Source: Leptospiraceae bacterium
GTDB taxonomy: Bacteria > Spirochaetota > Leptospiria > Leptospirales > Leptonemataceae
Assembly: GCA_025059995.1 (NCBI GenBank)
Contig: JANXCF010000002.1
Span: 186,001 to 250,000, forward strand
Direction of reading: 5' to 3'
Length of the DNA stretch: 64,000 bases
In this document: one piece after another, positions 8,828 to 19,000 of the stretch
How the letters are laid out: each line of letters begins with the position of its first letter
Numbering within the stretch: the first letter of the stretch is position 1
Notes under the pieces: generated by a model
Told to the model about the DNA's origin: nothing
Databases searched by the model: none
The model's input: only the letters and a program-made list of their open reading frames with translations
Position numbers and translations under genes: made by a program

Positions 8828-9585
8828 AAAATATTAACTTCTTCGTGGGGAATGAAAATACTACCAACATTTCTTGGAACACCACCATAAGTGAAAATCT
8901 TTTCTATAGTCGAAAGAGTATGCTTTTTTAGCGATAAAAGAGCTCTTTGTTTTAGTTTGAGTAATTGAAAAAACTTGTGCCATCCCAGGGGGAATTCGTA
9001 TATGATGCGGAGTTTTTCTAACCAGTTTTTTCTATACCATTTTCGAAGATAATGCTCATGTTCAAACAAGTAGGCATTTTCCGGTCTATCTCCAGCAACT
9101 TTGATAAAAACAATATAACTATCTTTTTTAAAGATTTCATAAGAACCCACGAGTTCAATCAAGTAGGCAGCTTCCATGTCACAAACATTTGCATGAAATT
9201 GATACTTTAAATCGATTTTTTCGATAGCATCAAAAACAGGTTTGTCAACTGTCACAAGAGTATATCTACCTGGACCACCGGCGAATTGGACTTGGTTTTT
9301 GGCTTTTACTATCGTATTGATCTTTACGAGATCACCAACTTGAATCCTCTCTCTTTCATCCAAAACTCCAACTAAACCGGCATTGATAATGACCTCTGGA
9401 ACGACGTTTTCTAAAATCTTTCTGGTTTTCTTTCTTTCTTGTAACCCAGGTCCGGTAGTAGCTGCATATAAAGATGGATACTTCTGGGATTGATATGCAT
9501 AGACATTTTTATTAAATTGAAAGGGATGTTCTTTTAATATTGGTTCTAACTCTTCACGCAACCCCGTCAGAAGTAAAACTATCAT
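8824..9585 (-). CDS. Phosphorylase-superfamily (MTA/SAH nucleosidase-like) protein
   Basis: 253 residues of the nucleoside phosphorylase/nucleosidase fold. It has a phosphate/ribose loop region TTGPG near residue 44, VIINAGLVGVLD at 65-75, and a DMEAA motif at 136-140, the ribose-binding glutamate segment of MTA/SAH nucleosidases and futalosine hydrolases. VFIKVAGDRPE likely supplies the base-binding aspartate. A basic C-terminal tail of ~60 residues is extra. It overlaps coaB and the TPR gene by 4 bases on each side, so it is co-translated with both. Exact substrate unknown. Confidence 0.68.
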   Translation of the reverse strand: MIVLLLTGLREELEPILKEHPFQFNKNVYAYQSQKYPSLYAATTGPGLQERKKTRKILENVVPEVIINAGLVGVLDERERIQVGDLVKINTIVKAKNQVQFAGGPGRYTLVTVDKPVFDAIEKIDLKYQFHANVCDMEAAYLIELVGSYEIFKKDSYIVFIKVAGDRPENAYLFEHEHYLRKWYRKNWLEKLRIIYEFPLGWHKFFQLLKLKQRALLSLKKHTLSTIEKIFTYGGVPRNVGSIFIPHEEVNIL

Positions 9586-10274
9586 ATTTTATCAAATATT
9601 TCGGAGATTCTTTGATTTAGGTAATGAAAAATCTCCATGCAAACTTTATCTTTTTTCAAAGGACCTATTTTGTGGGTTTGATTCCAGCGATCAAAAATAT
9701 AAACTGTGTTTTCATTGTCACCAAAACCCATATGGGTTTTATAAACTTGATTAGCACAAATGAAGTGTATATTTTTTTTCTCTAGTTTTTCTTTTGCATA
9801 AACTTCTAAGTGATTGGTTTCAGCCGCAAAACCCACTAAAAGAAGCTTTTGGTAGTTTTTTTGTTTTTCTGTTCCAATGGTCTTGAGGATGTCTATGGTT
9901 GGTTTTAGTCGTATGATTACTTCTTCTTCGGACTTTTTGATTTTTTGTGTATATACGTCAGCAGGAGTGTAATCCGCTGGAGCTGCTGCCATGATCAAAA
10001 GGGTATTGTCTTCTAACTCATTGAAAACAGCCTCAGCCATGGATTCAGTGGTATCTACGGAAATGTTTTTGACTTCTGGAACTTCTTTATAGGGTTTTTC
10101 AGTATAACCAGCAATGTAAACCACTTCCCGAAAAAGGGATTTTCCAATCCGTGCAAGTTCATAACCTGTTCTTCCAGATGAGGGATTAGAAATATATCGG
10201 ACAGGATCAATCCATTCCCTTGTGGGACCTGAAGTCACAATCAACTTAAATTCTTGTGAACGATAGGCTTTCAT
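9582..10274 (-). CDS. coaB: Phosphopantothenate-cysteine ligase (CoaB), stand-alone
   Basis: Joins cysteine to 4'-phosphopantothenate in coenzyme A synthesis. The 230 residues match the CoaB half of the usual CoaBC fusion: [21 protein letters not shown] at the N terminus, [10 protein letters not shown], and KLKP-like RLKPTIDIL. The start (ATG at 10274) lies inside the end of coaC, in the +1 frame relative to it. Separate CoaB and CoaC are less common than the fused enzyme. Confidence 0.88.
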   Translation of the reverse strand: MKAYRSQEFKLIVTSGPTREWIDPVRYISNPSSGRTGYELARIGKSLFREVVYIAGYTEKPYKEVPEVKNISVDTTESMAEAVFNELEDNTLLIMAAAPADYTPADVYTQKIKKSEEEVIIRLKPTIDILKTIGTEKQKNYQKLLLVGFAAETNHLEVYAKEKLEKKNIHFICANQVYKTHMGFGDNENTVYIFDRWNQTHKIGPLKKDKVCMEIFHYLNQRISEIFDKI

Positions 10275-10797
10275 AGTGATACTTTAGGATGTATTTTTCA
10301 ATCTCTGTTATATCCATCATTTTCCCAGGACCATGATCCCCACAGACCACTTCCCCTTCCGAAGGGTCCAAGATGATTACTCCATCTTCTTTTAAGGTTT
10401 TTAGGTTTCTTTGGACAGCTCTTGAAAGATACATGTTTGGATTCATTGCTGGCGCTACTATCACCGGACAAGTCATTGCTAAGTAAGCAGTGGTGATTGC
10501 ATCGTCTGCAATACCATTTGCCATTTTTCCAATGATATTTGCCGTTGCGGGAACCACAGCAAAAACAGAAGCCTCATTTTTTACGTCAATATGCACCATT
10601 CCACTTTCCCAATCATCAATGATTACTGGTTTGTTGGTCAACGCTTCAAAAGTAACTTTACCAATGAGTTTAGCGGCATTTTTCGTCATCATCACTCTGA
10701 CAGGTATTCCTTTTTTGGTTATACTTCTTACCAACTCACAAGTTTTATAAGCAGCAATACTTGCGCTCACTGCAATAACGGGATGTTTTATTATCAT
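10246..10797 (-). CDS. coaC: Phosphopantothenoylcysteine decarboxylase (CoaC), stand-alone
   Basis: FMN flavoprotein that decarboxylates phosphopantothenoylcysteine. It shows the SASIAAYK start, the catalytic His in GMVHIDV, the PAMNPNMY motif and the active-site Cys in [11 protein letters not shown] choose the ATG at 10797; a TTG at 10806 is in frame upstream. It ends 29 bases inside coaB. The 180-base gap upstream, before the antiporter gene's end, is AT-rich and likely holds the promoter of this six-gene minus-strand run. Confidence 0.88.
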   Translation of the reverse strand: MIIKHPVIAVSASIAAYKTCELVRSITKKGIPVRVMMTKNAAKLIGKVTFEALTNKPVIIDDWESGMVHIDVKNEASVFAVVPATANIIGKMANGIADDAITTAYLAMTCPVIVAPAMNPNMYLSRAVQRNLKTLKEDGVIILDPSEGEVVCGDHGPGKMMDITEIEKYILKYHYESLSFTRI

Positions 10798-10988
10798 TAA
10801 TATCAATTCTTTTTTGAATTTTGAGATTTACTATAACTTTTTGATTTTCAATGCTTGTTTGGAGCTCAGTTCAGTAGATTTTTAAGGAAATAAAAAACAA
10901 TTTTTGAATATCAACTTTACTAAATGTCGCTTTAATTCGGAGAAGTTTAAACTTTAGTTTTTGACTTTTAAAAACAAATCACAATTCG

Positions 10989-13127
10989 TCAAACATAAAC
11001 ACTTTCTGAGGTTTCTTGTCTTGGGTAGATTAGGATTTTGTTGTTTTTGGGTAAAGTTTCATCAAGAATATCAATCAACGAATCAAAAATATCGTGGTAA
11101 GAAATAAACCCTTTTCGTGCACAAAAGAAAACCACCAAATCCTCATTATGAATTTCACGGAATATCTTTTCCAAATCTTTTTTTTCTTTCCAGTCTTGCT
11201 GAATGTGTCGGATTTTTAGCGTGTTTTTAGGAATGAATTTTTGGATTTCTTCGTAGGTCTTTGGGTTTGCCACTAAGTTGATCTCAAGATTGAGCTTTTG
11301 AAAAACTTCGAAGATTTTTGTTAAAATATATTCAATGTTTTTTTCTTTTTCGAGGAACTCACTCAGAAATAAATACACTTTCTTACTAAAATGAAGAGGA
11401 TACTGAATATTCGTAATGAGGATGTTTTTCTCACTATTTTCTATGATGGTTTTGATTTTTTGTATTCCTAAAAGTTTATCTAATAAAGACACCTTTGATG
11501 GCCAACCCAAGATGATTATATTTGCCATGATTTCTCGTGCTTTGATGGCGATTCCACTTGCAGGATTTGTCTCAATGGCAGCAATCAATTGAAAATTATG
11601 ATCTTTTTCAGATGTATTTTGCAAAATGTAATTTTCGATGTTTCTTTTGGCTTTTTGGATATTTTCTTCGGCTTTTTTATTATTTTCAACCACAGTCAAA
11701 ATATGAATGGGATGAGAAGAATGATTCTGAAGGAGCTTTGCTAATTGAATTAGTTTATCCATGGCATTAAGATTTACTACCGGTATAAGGATGTTTTCGG
11801 TTTCTTCGATGCTTGGTGTTTGTTCACTTTGTAAGGCAATTTTCTTTGCAATGTAGTCCGTAAGAAATGAAGAAAATAAAGAAGTGAGCATGATTAAAAT
11901 GATGGTTGAATTCAGTATTACTTCATCGACAATTTTGAGCTCAAATCCTACCAGCATGATGGCGAGAGTTGCAGCGGCATGAGCACTTGTCAGTCCATAT
12001 AGTAAAGTCATTTGATCTCTACGCATGGGGAAAAACAATCCCATGGCATAAGCGGCTACTCCTTTCGTGATGATTGCTACGACTGAAAGCAAAATCGCAA
12101 TCCCAAAGGTTCGAAAGTCTTTGAATAAAACTTTGGGATCAATAATCATTCCAACAGATATGAGAAAAATGGGAATAAAAATGGCATTCCCAACAAAAGT
12201 GATTCTTTGCATCAAAACCGACGATGAGGGAATATATCGGTTCAGAGCTAAACCCGCAGCAAAAGCTCCAATAATGGCTTCTAAGTAAATACTTTCTGCC
12301 AAATACACAGAAAGAAAAATAAAACTAAAAACCAAAGCCAATTGAAGGTGTGTTTCGCTTTCTACTTTTTGAAAAATCCATTTCGCAATTTTGGTAAGAA
12401 CCAAAAAAATAAAAAGTAAATAAACACTAAATGCCACTAAGAAAAATACCACAAAATTGGCTTCCATGACTCCTTTGGCATAGTTTGAAATAAAAATAAA
12501 CAATAACAGAACCAACGTATCAGTGATCATTGTCCCACTAACTGAAATTACGACTTCCTCTCGTTGGGTAAGTCCTAATTTACTTACAATAGGATAGGCA
12601 ATCAAAGTATGTGTAGAAAACATGCTTGAGACCAACAAACTTCCTAATAAATCAAGTCCAATCACATAATAGCACAATGGAAAAGACAAAAGCAAAGGCA
12701 GCCAAAATGTAAACATTCCGAATGTTAAGCTTTTGTGTTTGTTTTGTTTGAATTCAGAAAGATTCAATTCCAATCCCGCTAAAAACATAATATAAATCAA
12801 CCCTACCTTTGCGAAGAAATCAATGATGGGGGTTTTTTCGATGATTTTCGTGTTGTTCGGACCAAGAATGATCCCCATAAGTATCAAAACAAAAATATAA
12901 GGAAAGTTGATTTTTTTCGAGAGGATGGGAATGATGAAGATCAAAAGAAAAATGATAAAGAAAAATAGGTAATTGTTCTTATGAAATTGAAGAAATTCAA
13001 GAAAACCTATTTCCATCATTGATTTGTAAAAAAAATTAAGTAGAAATTGGTCAATGAAAATTTGTTTTTCTAAATTTAGAGCATTTTCTACAAATGGATA
13101 GTTTTTTGGGTTTTTGTTTAAGATCAA
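10989..13127 (-). CDS. CPA2-family cation:proton antiporter with C-terminal UspA-like region
   Basis: About 712 residues. Roughly twelve hydrophobic helices between residues ~50 and 420 include segments typical of the Kef/NapA CPA2 family (PYIFVLILMGIILGP, VGLIYIMFLAGLEL, YLAESIYLEAIIGAFAAG). A soluble C-terminal half (from NILIPVVNLNAMDKL) looks like a universal-stress-protein domain, perhaps two. It probably exchanges Na+ or K+ for H+. The start is uncertain: a TTG at 13127 overlaps the upstream symporter stop, while tandem ATGs at 13016-13019 would give about 676 residues; neither has a clear ribosome binding site. Confidence 0.82.
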   Translation of the reverse strand: MILNKNPKNYPFVENALNLEKQIFIDQFLLNFFYKSMMEIGFLEFLQFHKNNYLFFFIIFLLIFIIPILSKKINFPYIFVLILMGIILGPNNTKIIEKTPIIDFFAKVGLIYIMFLAGLELNLSEFKQNKHKSLTFGMFTFWLPLLLSFPLCYYVIGLDLLGSLLVSSMFSTHTLIAYPIVSKLGLTQREEVVISVSGTMITDTLVLLLFIFISNYAKGVMEANFVVFFLVAFSVYLLFIFLVLTKIAKWIFQKVESETHLQLALVFSFIFLSVYLAESIYLEAIIGAFAAGLALNRYIPSSSVLMQRITFVGNAIFIPIFLISVGMIIDPKVLFKDFRTFGIAILLSVVAIITKGVAAYAMGLFFPMRRDQMTLLYGLTSAHAAATLAIMLVGFELKIVDEVILNSTIILIMLTSLFSSFLTDYIAKKIALQSEQTPSIEETENILIPVVNLNAMDKLIQLAKLLQNHSSHPIHILTVVENNKKAEENIQKAKRNIENYILQNTSEKDHNFQLIAAIETNPASGIAIKAREIMANIIILGWPSKVSLLDKLLGIQKIKTIIENSEKNILITNIQYPLHFSKKVYLFLSEFLEKEKNIEYILTKIFEVFQKLNLEINLVANPKTYEEIQKFIPKNTLKIRHIQQDWKEKKDLEKIFREIHNEDLVVFFCARKGFISYHDIFDSLIDILDETLPKNNKILIYPRQETSESVYV

Positions 13128-14488
13128 ATTTTGGTTTGAATTTTAGTTTTTTTTATCAATTCCAAAATCAAGAAGCCAATTGTTGATACAATAAATGTGG
13201 TAAGAAAACTAATGATTGTGGTTAGGGCAAAGTAGAGTTCGAAAAATTCACAAATCAAAGTCGTTGTTACATTCGTGGCGATACTCAAAACTATCACCTT
13301 TGAAGAGAGAGGTTTTCGGAAGAGAATATAGAGGGTTGTGGTTGTAAACAAAACCCCATTTACGTAGTTCATCATGCCCAAAGCAAAAGATAGAAAATCT
13401 TGATTTTTTTTATAAAAAATATAAACTAAACTAAAAGAAAACATAACCACTAACGAAATCAAGCTATAAAAATAGTTTTTGAAGTTCCATGGGAACTTCC
13501 TCAAAAGAGATTTCCAAATGGCTCCAGTTGAGTGGATGGTGGAATCCAAAGTAGACATTGCCGCAGCAAACACAAAAACCAAAAAAAGGTTTTTCAGAAC
13601 AAGGGATAAAAGTAAGTCGTGAGGAATGCTCAAAACGTACGAAAGCAGTGGGGATTTTTTATCAAATTCTCCTTCATGAGAAATCTCATACCCGATCAAA
13701 AAGAAAATCAAAATCACAAAAAAAACTACCCATCCTGAAGTAAAAAGTGATCTTTTTGCTTCATCAAGCTTTCGAACACTCAAAACTCGCTGTAAAATGT
13801 CTTGGTCAGCTCCATGAGAAGATAAAGTAAGTAATATACCACCAAAAAAGAGAAATAAAGATCGACTCAACGAAAAGTTTAGTTCATCCAAACGAACAAA
13901 AAAAGAACCATCAAAAGAAAATAACAAAAGAACCAAAATTCCGAAAAGAATCATGATCCCCCCTTGGAACTGATCTGTCAAGATCACGGAACGAAGACCA
14001 CCACTCAGACTATAAATCCCTACAAAAAACCCCATGAGGATCAGATTCCAAACGATGGGTAGTTGTGTGATTTGACTTACTGCATAGCCTGCAAGGAAAA
14101 AACGAACACTCCCAGAAATATACTTAGCAATCAAAAAAGCAGAAGATAAAACATATTTTCCTTTGGGGGTGGTGATTCCTTCGTATAAAGACAGGCTCGG
14201 GAGCTGGTGAATATGTGGAAGATAAAACCAAGAAACAAGATACCTTCCGACAATATAGCCTAATCCTAAAAAGATAATACTTCCATTTTTTTCATAACCT
14301 ACGGCAGGAAAAATCAAAATCGTAGCTACAGAGGTTTCCGTGGCAAAGATAGAAATCAGGGAAGATTTCCAACTTGTTTGTCGGTGGTTATAAAAATACG
14401 AATCATCACTCTTTTCTTTATCAATCCCTAAAATTGTTATATAAGTAAGGATGGCAAAATAAACAATCAGTAAAAAATATTCCATCAC
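13124..14488 (-). CDS. Sodium:solute symporter (SSS family)
   Basis: 454 residues with about 12-13 transmembrane helices in the order of the SSS/SSF family. The first helix is followed by SYFYNHRQTSWKSSLISIFATETS, the region that normally holds the Na+ site, and later SHGADQDILQRVLSV matches the conserved GADQ..QR segment. It takes up a small solute with sodium. Its start overlaps the dapD stop by 4 bases (ATGA) and its stop touches the antiporter start, so sodium-coupled uptake and sodium/proton exchange are encoded together. Substrate not predictable. Confidence 0.85.
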   Translation of the reverse strand: MMEYFLLIVYFAILTYITILGIDKEKSDDSYFYNHRQTSWKSSLISIFATETSVATILIFPAVGYEKNGSIIFLGLGYIVGRYLVSWFYLPHIHQLPSLSLYEGITTPKGKYVLSSAFLIAKYISGSVRFFLAGYAVSQITQLPIVWNLILMGFFVGIYSLSGGLRSVILTDQFQGGIMILFGILVLLLFSFDGSFFVRLDELNFSLSRSLFLFFGGILLTLSSHGADQDILQRVLSVRKLDEAKRSLFTSGWVVFFVILIFFLIGYEISHEGEFDKKSPLLSYVLSIPHDLLLSLVLKNLFLVFVFAAAMSTLDSTIHSTGAIWKSLLRKFPWNFKNYFYSLISLVVMFSFSLVYIFYKKNQDFLSFALGMMNYVNGVLFTTTTLYILFRKPLSSKVIVLSIATNVTTTLICEFFELYFALTTIISFLTTFIVSTIGFLILELIKKTKIQTKI

Positions 14489-15315
14489 ACTGGGACTTCG
14501 AAGTCCCTGAGGGCTTCGTTAAGGGAAGTTTTTTCATCTGTTGTGGTTTTTCGTTTTCCAATGATTAATGCGCAAGGTGTTCCATACTCACCCGCAGGGA
14601 ATTTTTTGACTCTCGTGCCAGGGATAACTACGGAATTGGCAGGAACCCGACCTCGATAAATGACTTCTTTTTCTTGGGTTACGTCAATGATGGGGGTTGA
14701 GGCAGTCAAAATCACACCTGCGCCGATCACAGCTCTTTCTTCCACAATCACACCTTCAACGATGATGGCACGAGAACCAATGAAAGCATTGTCCTCGATA
14801 ATCACAGGAGTTGCTTGGGGTGGTTCCAAAACTCCCCCAATCCCCACACCACCACTCAGATGAACATTTTTTCCAATTTGAGCACAGGAACCCACCGTTG
14901 CCCACGTATCAATCATGGTTCCTGTATCTACGTAAGCTCCGATATTCACATAACTTGGCATCATGACGACGCCTTTTTCTACGTAAGCACCATAACGAAC
15001 CAAACCATGGGGAACAACTCGAACTCCTCGTTGTTGGTGATCAATCCGAACAGGGATTTTATCATAAAAAACTAAATCTCCCGCTGTGATGGTTTTCATA
15101 TCTTCTATTCGAAAGTATAAGATAATGGCTTTTTTTATCCATTCATTGGTTTTCCAATTTCCTACTGAAATTCGCTCAGCAACTCGCACAATCCCTTGGT
15201 TTAGTAAATCAATCACTTCTTGGATTGCTGAATGATATTCTTTGTTTTTTTTGAAGTCAGGATCTTCGTAGGCTTTATTTATGGTTGTTTTTAATTTTTC
15301 AATATGCTCTTCCAT
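14485..15315 (-). CDS. dapD: Tetrahydrodipicolinate N-succinyltransferase
   Basis: Succinylates tetrahydrodipicolinate in the diaminopimelate/lysine pathway. 276 residues, normal length. The C-terminal half is a left-handed beta-helix of hexapeptide repeats (PSYVNIGAYVDTGTMIDT, VGSCAQIGKNVHLSGGVGIG), followed by VYRGRVPANSVVIPGTR-like residues of DapD. It implies the succinylase route to mDAP. The last step, lysA, is encoded at 39.4-40.8 kb. It lies 48 bases after the M14 peptidase gene on the same strand. Confidence 0.94.
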   Translation of the reverse strand: MEEHIEKLKTTINKAYEDPDFKKNKEYHSAIQEVIDLLNQGIVRVAERISVGNWKTNEWIKKAIILYFRIEDMKTITAGDLVFYDKIPVRIDHQQRGVRVVPHGLVRYGAYVEKGVVMMPSYVNIGAYVDTGTMIDTWATVGSCAQIGKNVHLSGGVGIGGVLEPPQATPVIIEDNAFIGSRAIIVEGVIVEERAVIGAGVILTASTPIIDVTQEKEVIYRGRVPANSVVIPGTRVKKFPAGEYGTPCALIIGKRKTTTDEKTSLNEALRDFEVPV

Positions 15316-15363
15316 GATTCCATCCGTTTGAAATTCAGAGTTTAGAAAAGAAAATTTTTCCGT

Positions 15364-16029
15364 TTATAGATAAAACTCAAGCGAAACCAGTATTGCTTTG
15401 AGGTGTTGTTCCCAAACTTCTTCAGGTGGCTGATTCCGTAAGATTTCCAATGTGATTGTAGGAATGTTTCTTTCCCAACCGGCATATGTTCCTAAGCTAC
15501 CGGGAGTAGGATAACCAATGTCGGATTTAGGTTCTAAGTGATTGTATTCCGACATGGCTTTTGCTAAATCATAGCAATTCCCGTTATAGTTAATCATGGG
15601 GTTTTCATATGAATGAAAAGAGATAATGAATTTGGGTTGGATTCTTTCTATTAGCATCATGGTTATTTTTGTTTCGGGTTCACTTGCTGGATATGGTCCA
15701 GGATAATACTTGGGGTCTGTAAATTCGGAGCTCCAATCCTTTGTCGGAAGGTTTCGGTTTAGGTCCACGTTATTGTGATTGGTTCTTCGAAGAACGGAAC
15801 AACCATCAGGATTCATTCTAGGACAAATCCAAAGATTGATTTTATCCGGGATCACAAGATTTTGTTGGCTAACTTCATGAATAAAACGTTCCAAAAAAAG
15901 AAACCCTTCGGACTCATTGCCATGAACACCACCAATGAACAATACCGAAAAAAAAGCCTCTGGATTTTCTTGATAGTAGAGCTCGATGGATTGATTTTTC
16001 ACTGAGTATCCCACAAGTTGTTTTTTCAT
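15364..16029 (-). CDS. M14-family zinc carboxypeptidase/amidase (MpaA-like)
   Basis: 221 residues with the M14 metallopeptidase signature. Zinc ligands are His36 and Glu39 (VHGNESEG) and His139 (ISFHSYENP). Arg92 in VDLNRNLP matches the substrate-carboxylate arginine, and Glu195 in ITLEIL the catalytic glutamate. The protein is short and has no signal peptide, like cytoplasmic MpaA, which removes mDAP from murein tripeptide. Being next to dapD fits a role in mDAP recycling, but that is inference. Confidence 0.82.
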   Translation of the reverse strand: MKKQLVGYSVKNQSIELYYQENPEAFFSVLFIGGVHGNESEGFLFLERFIHEVSQQNLVIPDKINLWICPRMNPDGCSVLRRTNHNNVDLNRNLPTKDWSSEFTDPKYYPGPYPASEPETKITMMLIERIQPKFIISFHSYENPMINYNGNCYDLAKAMSEYNHLEPKSDIGYPTPGSLGTYAGWERNIPTITLEILRNQPPEEVWEQHLKAILVSLEFYL

Positions 16030-16079
16030 AAGACCAAGTTATTTAGTATTGTTTCGACTTGTAGAACTTTTTAAAAAAA

Positions 16080-19000
16080 CTAATCACTACTTCTTCCCAT
16101 GAGGTATTTTTCAATATAATCAGTGATATCTTGTATGTTTCGATTGATCATCCTTTTGAACTCTGGAGGAATGTTTTGGGATTTTACCATACGATAGTAG
16201 TTTAAAGCATTTTTTAGCATTTTTCTACGTGCAAATTCTTGGGCTTTGATAAGAAGAGGTTTGTATTTATAATAAACATATTCTAGTGTATGATAATCTT
16301 TACTCAATTGAAAGGCATTAGGGATTTTGCTAAAATCATACGTTAGCGTTAAGAAGGGAGCATCTTCTTCTTCGGGGGTTTTGAGTTCAAGAACACCCCG
16401 AATTTCTTGAACAGGTGGTTTGGATTCTGATAAATCCATAGGGGGTAATTCCAAATCTTCCACTCCTTCACCCAGTTGCTGATGGAGGGTTTCTTTCTTT
16501 GCTGAACCGGTAGTGGGCGTGTTGTCACCTTCTTGTTCTTGAGGTTCAGTTTGATCGAAGGGTTCTAACATTCCTCGTTCTTGTTCTTGTTGTGCAGTGT
16601 GGGGCATTTCACTGGTTTGAGGAAAGCCAGAAGGTGTAAATAGGGTTTCTGTGGTTTTCGTGAATTCATCTTGAATTTCTTCCGGGTCAGGTAAATGTAA
16701 TGTTAATAAGTCAGGATTGAGGAATTCCACTTTAGAGATGGTTTCTTGTGGTTTTGATTCCAAGTCCGTGGAAAAATCATCGGGGGTTTCAGGTAAATCT
16801 AAAGATACCAAAGCAGGGTTTTGGAATTCCACTTTAGAGATGGTTTCTTGTGGTTTTGATTCCAAGTCCATGGAAAAATCATCGGGGGTTTCAGGTAAAT
16901 CTAAAACATTCAAATCAGAATAAGAAAACAAATCATAACCTTGAACTTTTTCGGATGTGGCTTCTTCTTCAAAATCAGGTATATCTAAAACATATAGTTC
17001 AGGGCTGATTTCTTTTGTGGATGTTGAAATATCTGGTTTGGAGGTGATCTGCTCTGAGGAAGAGAGAGGTTGTTCTGATGCTAAACTTTCGTGAACTGAT
17101 TTGGTGGAGATGATCGTTGTGGGGATTTCTTCACTTATCGTTTGATTTTCGAATATTTCTTCAGCTTCTGGCATTTCTAGAAGAACAAGATCATTTTTGT
17201 TAAAAGGAGTTGATACCATCTTGATGGATTCTTCTCCAACTTCTTGTTTTTTATCTTCAAACCAGTCCTCTTGTAGTTCAAGTTCATCGATGTTGATGAT
17301 GGGAGCACCATTTTTTCTCTCGATTTCATCGACGATTGCTTCGGGTAATTCTAAAGCTTCAGAAGCTTCTTTATCTTTTGTAAGAGTTTCTTTTTTCTTT
17401 GTTGGTTTTGTTGGTTTTACGTTTTTGAGGATATTTTCTAATTCTTCTGTGTTATCAAGTTCTTCTCTTAGAGGTTCTGCTTCGATCTTGATGGTATTAA
17501 AAGAATTTTGGATTTCTTCGATGGCTTGTTGGATACCTTCGGGCAAATCTATTTCTTCTTGTTCTTGGAGCTGAGATGGGGTGGAAGCCCCCAAAGGACT
17601 AAATGTAGTCATTCCAAATTGATTAGTTTGAGTAGGAAGAACAGGAATAAAAATATCTTTTGCTTCTAAGGATTCTAAGGTTTGTTTTTCACGTGCTTGG
17701 GTTCTTAAAGCTTGTTCGAACTCTTCTTTTTTTTCTTCTAAGAACTTTTTTCTTTCTTGGTGTTTTTCGTATTTTTCCAAAAACTTTTCTCTTTCCTCGA
17801 AAAGATTGACTTTTCGGCGATCCTGTCCTGAGCGTCGATCAGGTCGATTGGGATCAAATACAAATTCTTTTCTGCGATCCTTCCCACTTCTTCGATCAAT
17901 TAATGGCAAATGTTTAAATTTTTCCCATTCTCTTTCGAAATCTTCGTCGGTCCAACCGTCGGTTATCAGATTTCCTTTTTCATCAAACTTCCATTCTTGA
18001 GTTTGATCAAGTTCTTTCAAATAATCTTCAAAACGAGAAGGAACAGTCTGCCCAATCGGTAGTTCCTTTCTTGTGAGAGTAATTGCAGGGATTGCTACTT
18101 GTTTTCGGGACTCAGGAACTTCATCATCGTAAACAAACGAAGGAATGTAATAGTATATATTAGGAAGCTCTTTTTTCTGGGCTTTTATTTCTTTTTGTAT
18201 TTCCCAATCTCCTTGGAAAGAAAAGGTTTTAAATTCTTTTTTTAGTTCTTCGATGATGGTTTTTTTGAGTTCTTCCCAACTCATGGGGATTTCTATCTTT
18301 TTTTCTGTTTCTTCAGGTTTTTGTTCCAACGTTGAAGCAAACTTCTTTTCTTTTGCTGTTTCATGAGTTATGGGTATTTGGCTGGTGGTTGGAGTTTTTG
18401 AGTAGTCTGTGATTTCGTTGGATTGAGGGATTTCTGTTGTTGCAGCTTGGTATTGAGGAGATTGGGTAGTAGTTTTTGTACTGACTTGTTCTTGGGTTAG
18501 GGGTTGAAAAGTAGATTTTCCTGCGGTGATTTGTTGGCTTTGTATGATTTCGGATTGGATGCCTTTGGATTGTATGTCTTTTTGGAAGGAAGCACTTTCC
18601 ACTCGAAGTTCTTTTGCTGTTTCATGAGTTGTGGGTATTTGGCTGGTGGTTGGAGTTTTTGAGTAGTCTGTGATTTCGTTGGATTGAGGGATTTCTGTTG
18701 TTGCAGGTTGGTATTGAGGAGATTGGGTAGTAGTTTTTGTGCTGACTTGTTCTTGGGTTAGGGGTTGAAGAGTAGATTTTCCTGCGGTGATTTGTTGGCT
18801 TTGTATGATTTCGGATTGGATGCCTTTGGATTGTATGTCTTTTTGGAAGGAAGCACTTTCCACTCGAAGTTCTTTTGCTGTTATGGTGGCTTCGGGTAGT
18901 TCTATTTTGGGTTTGAGTTCTTTGAGGGTTTCCCCCATGATTTTGGTGATTTCTCTTGCAATATCTTCTGAGATTCTCAAAAGCCCTTCGTTGAATTTTT

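Noticed and set aside
18351-18872. Possible insertion sequence or long terminal repeats
   Set aside because: The two units are direct, tandem and in frame; no transposase or flanking inverted ends.
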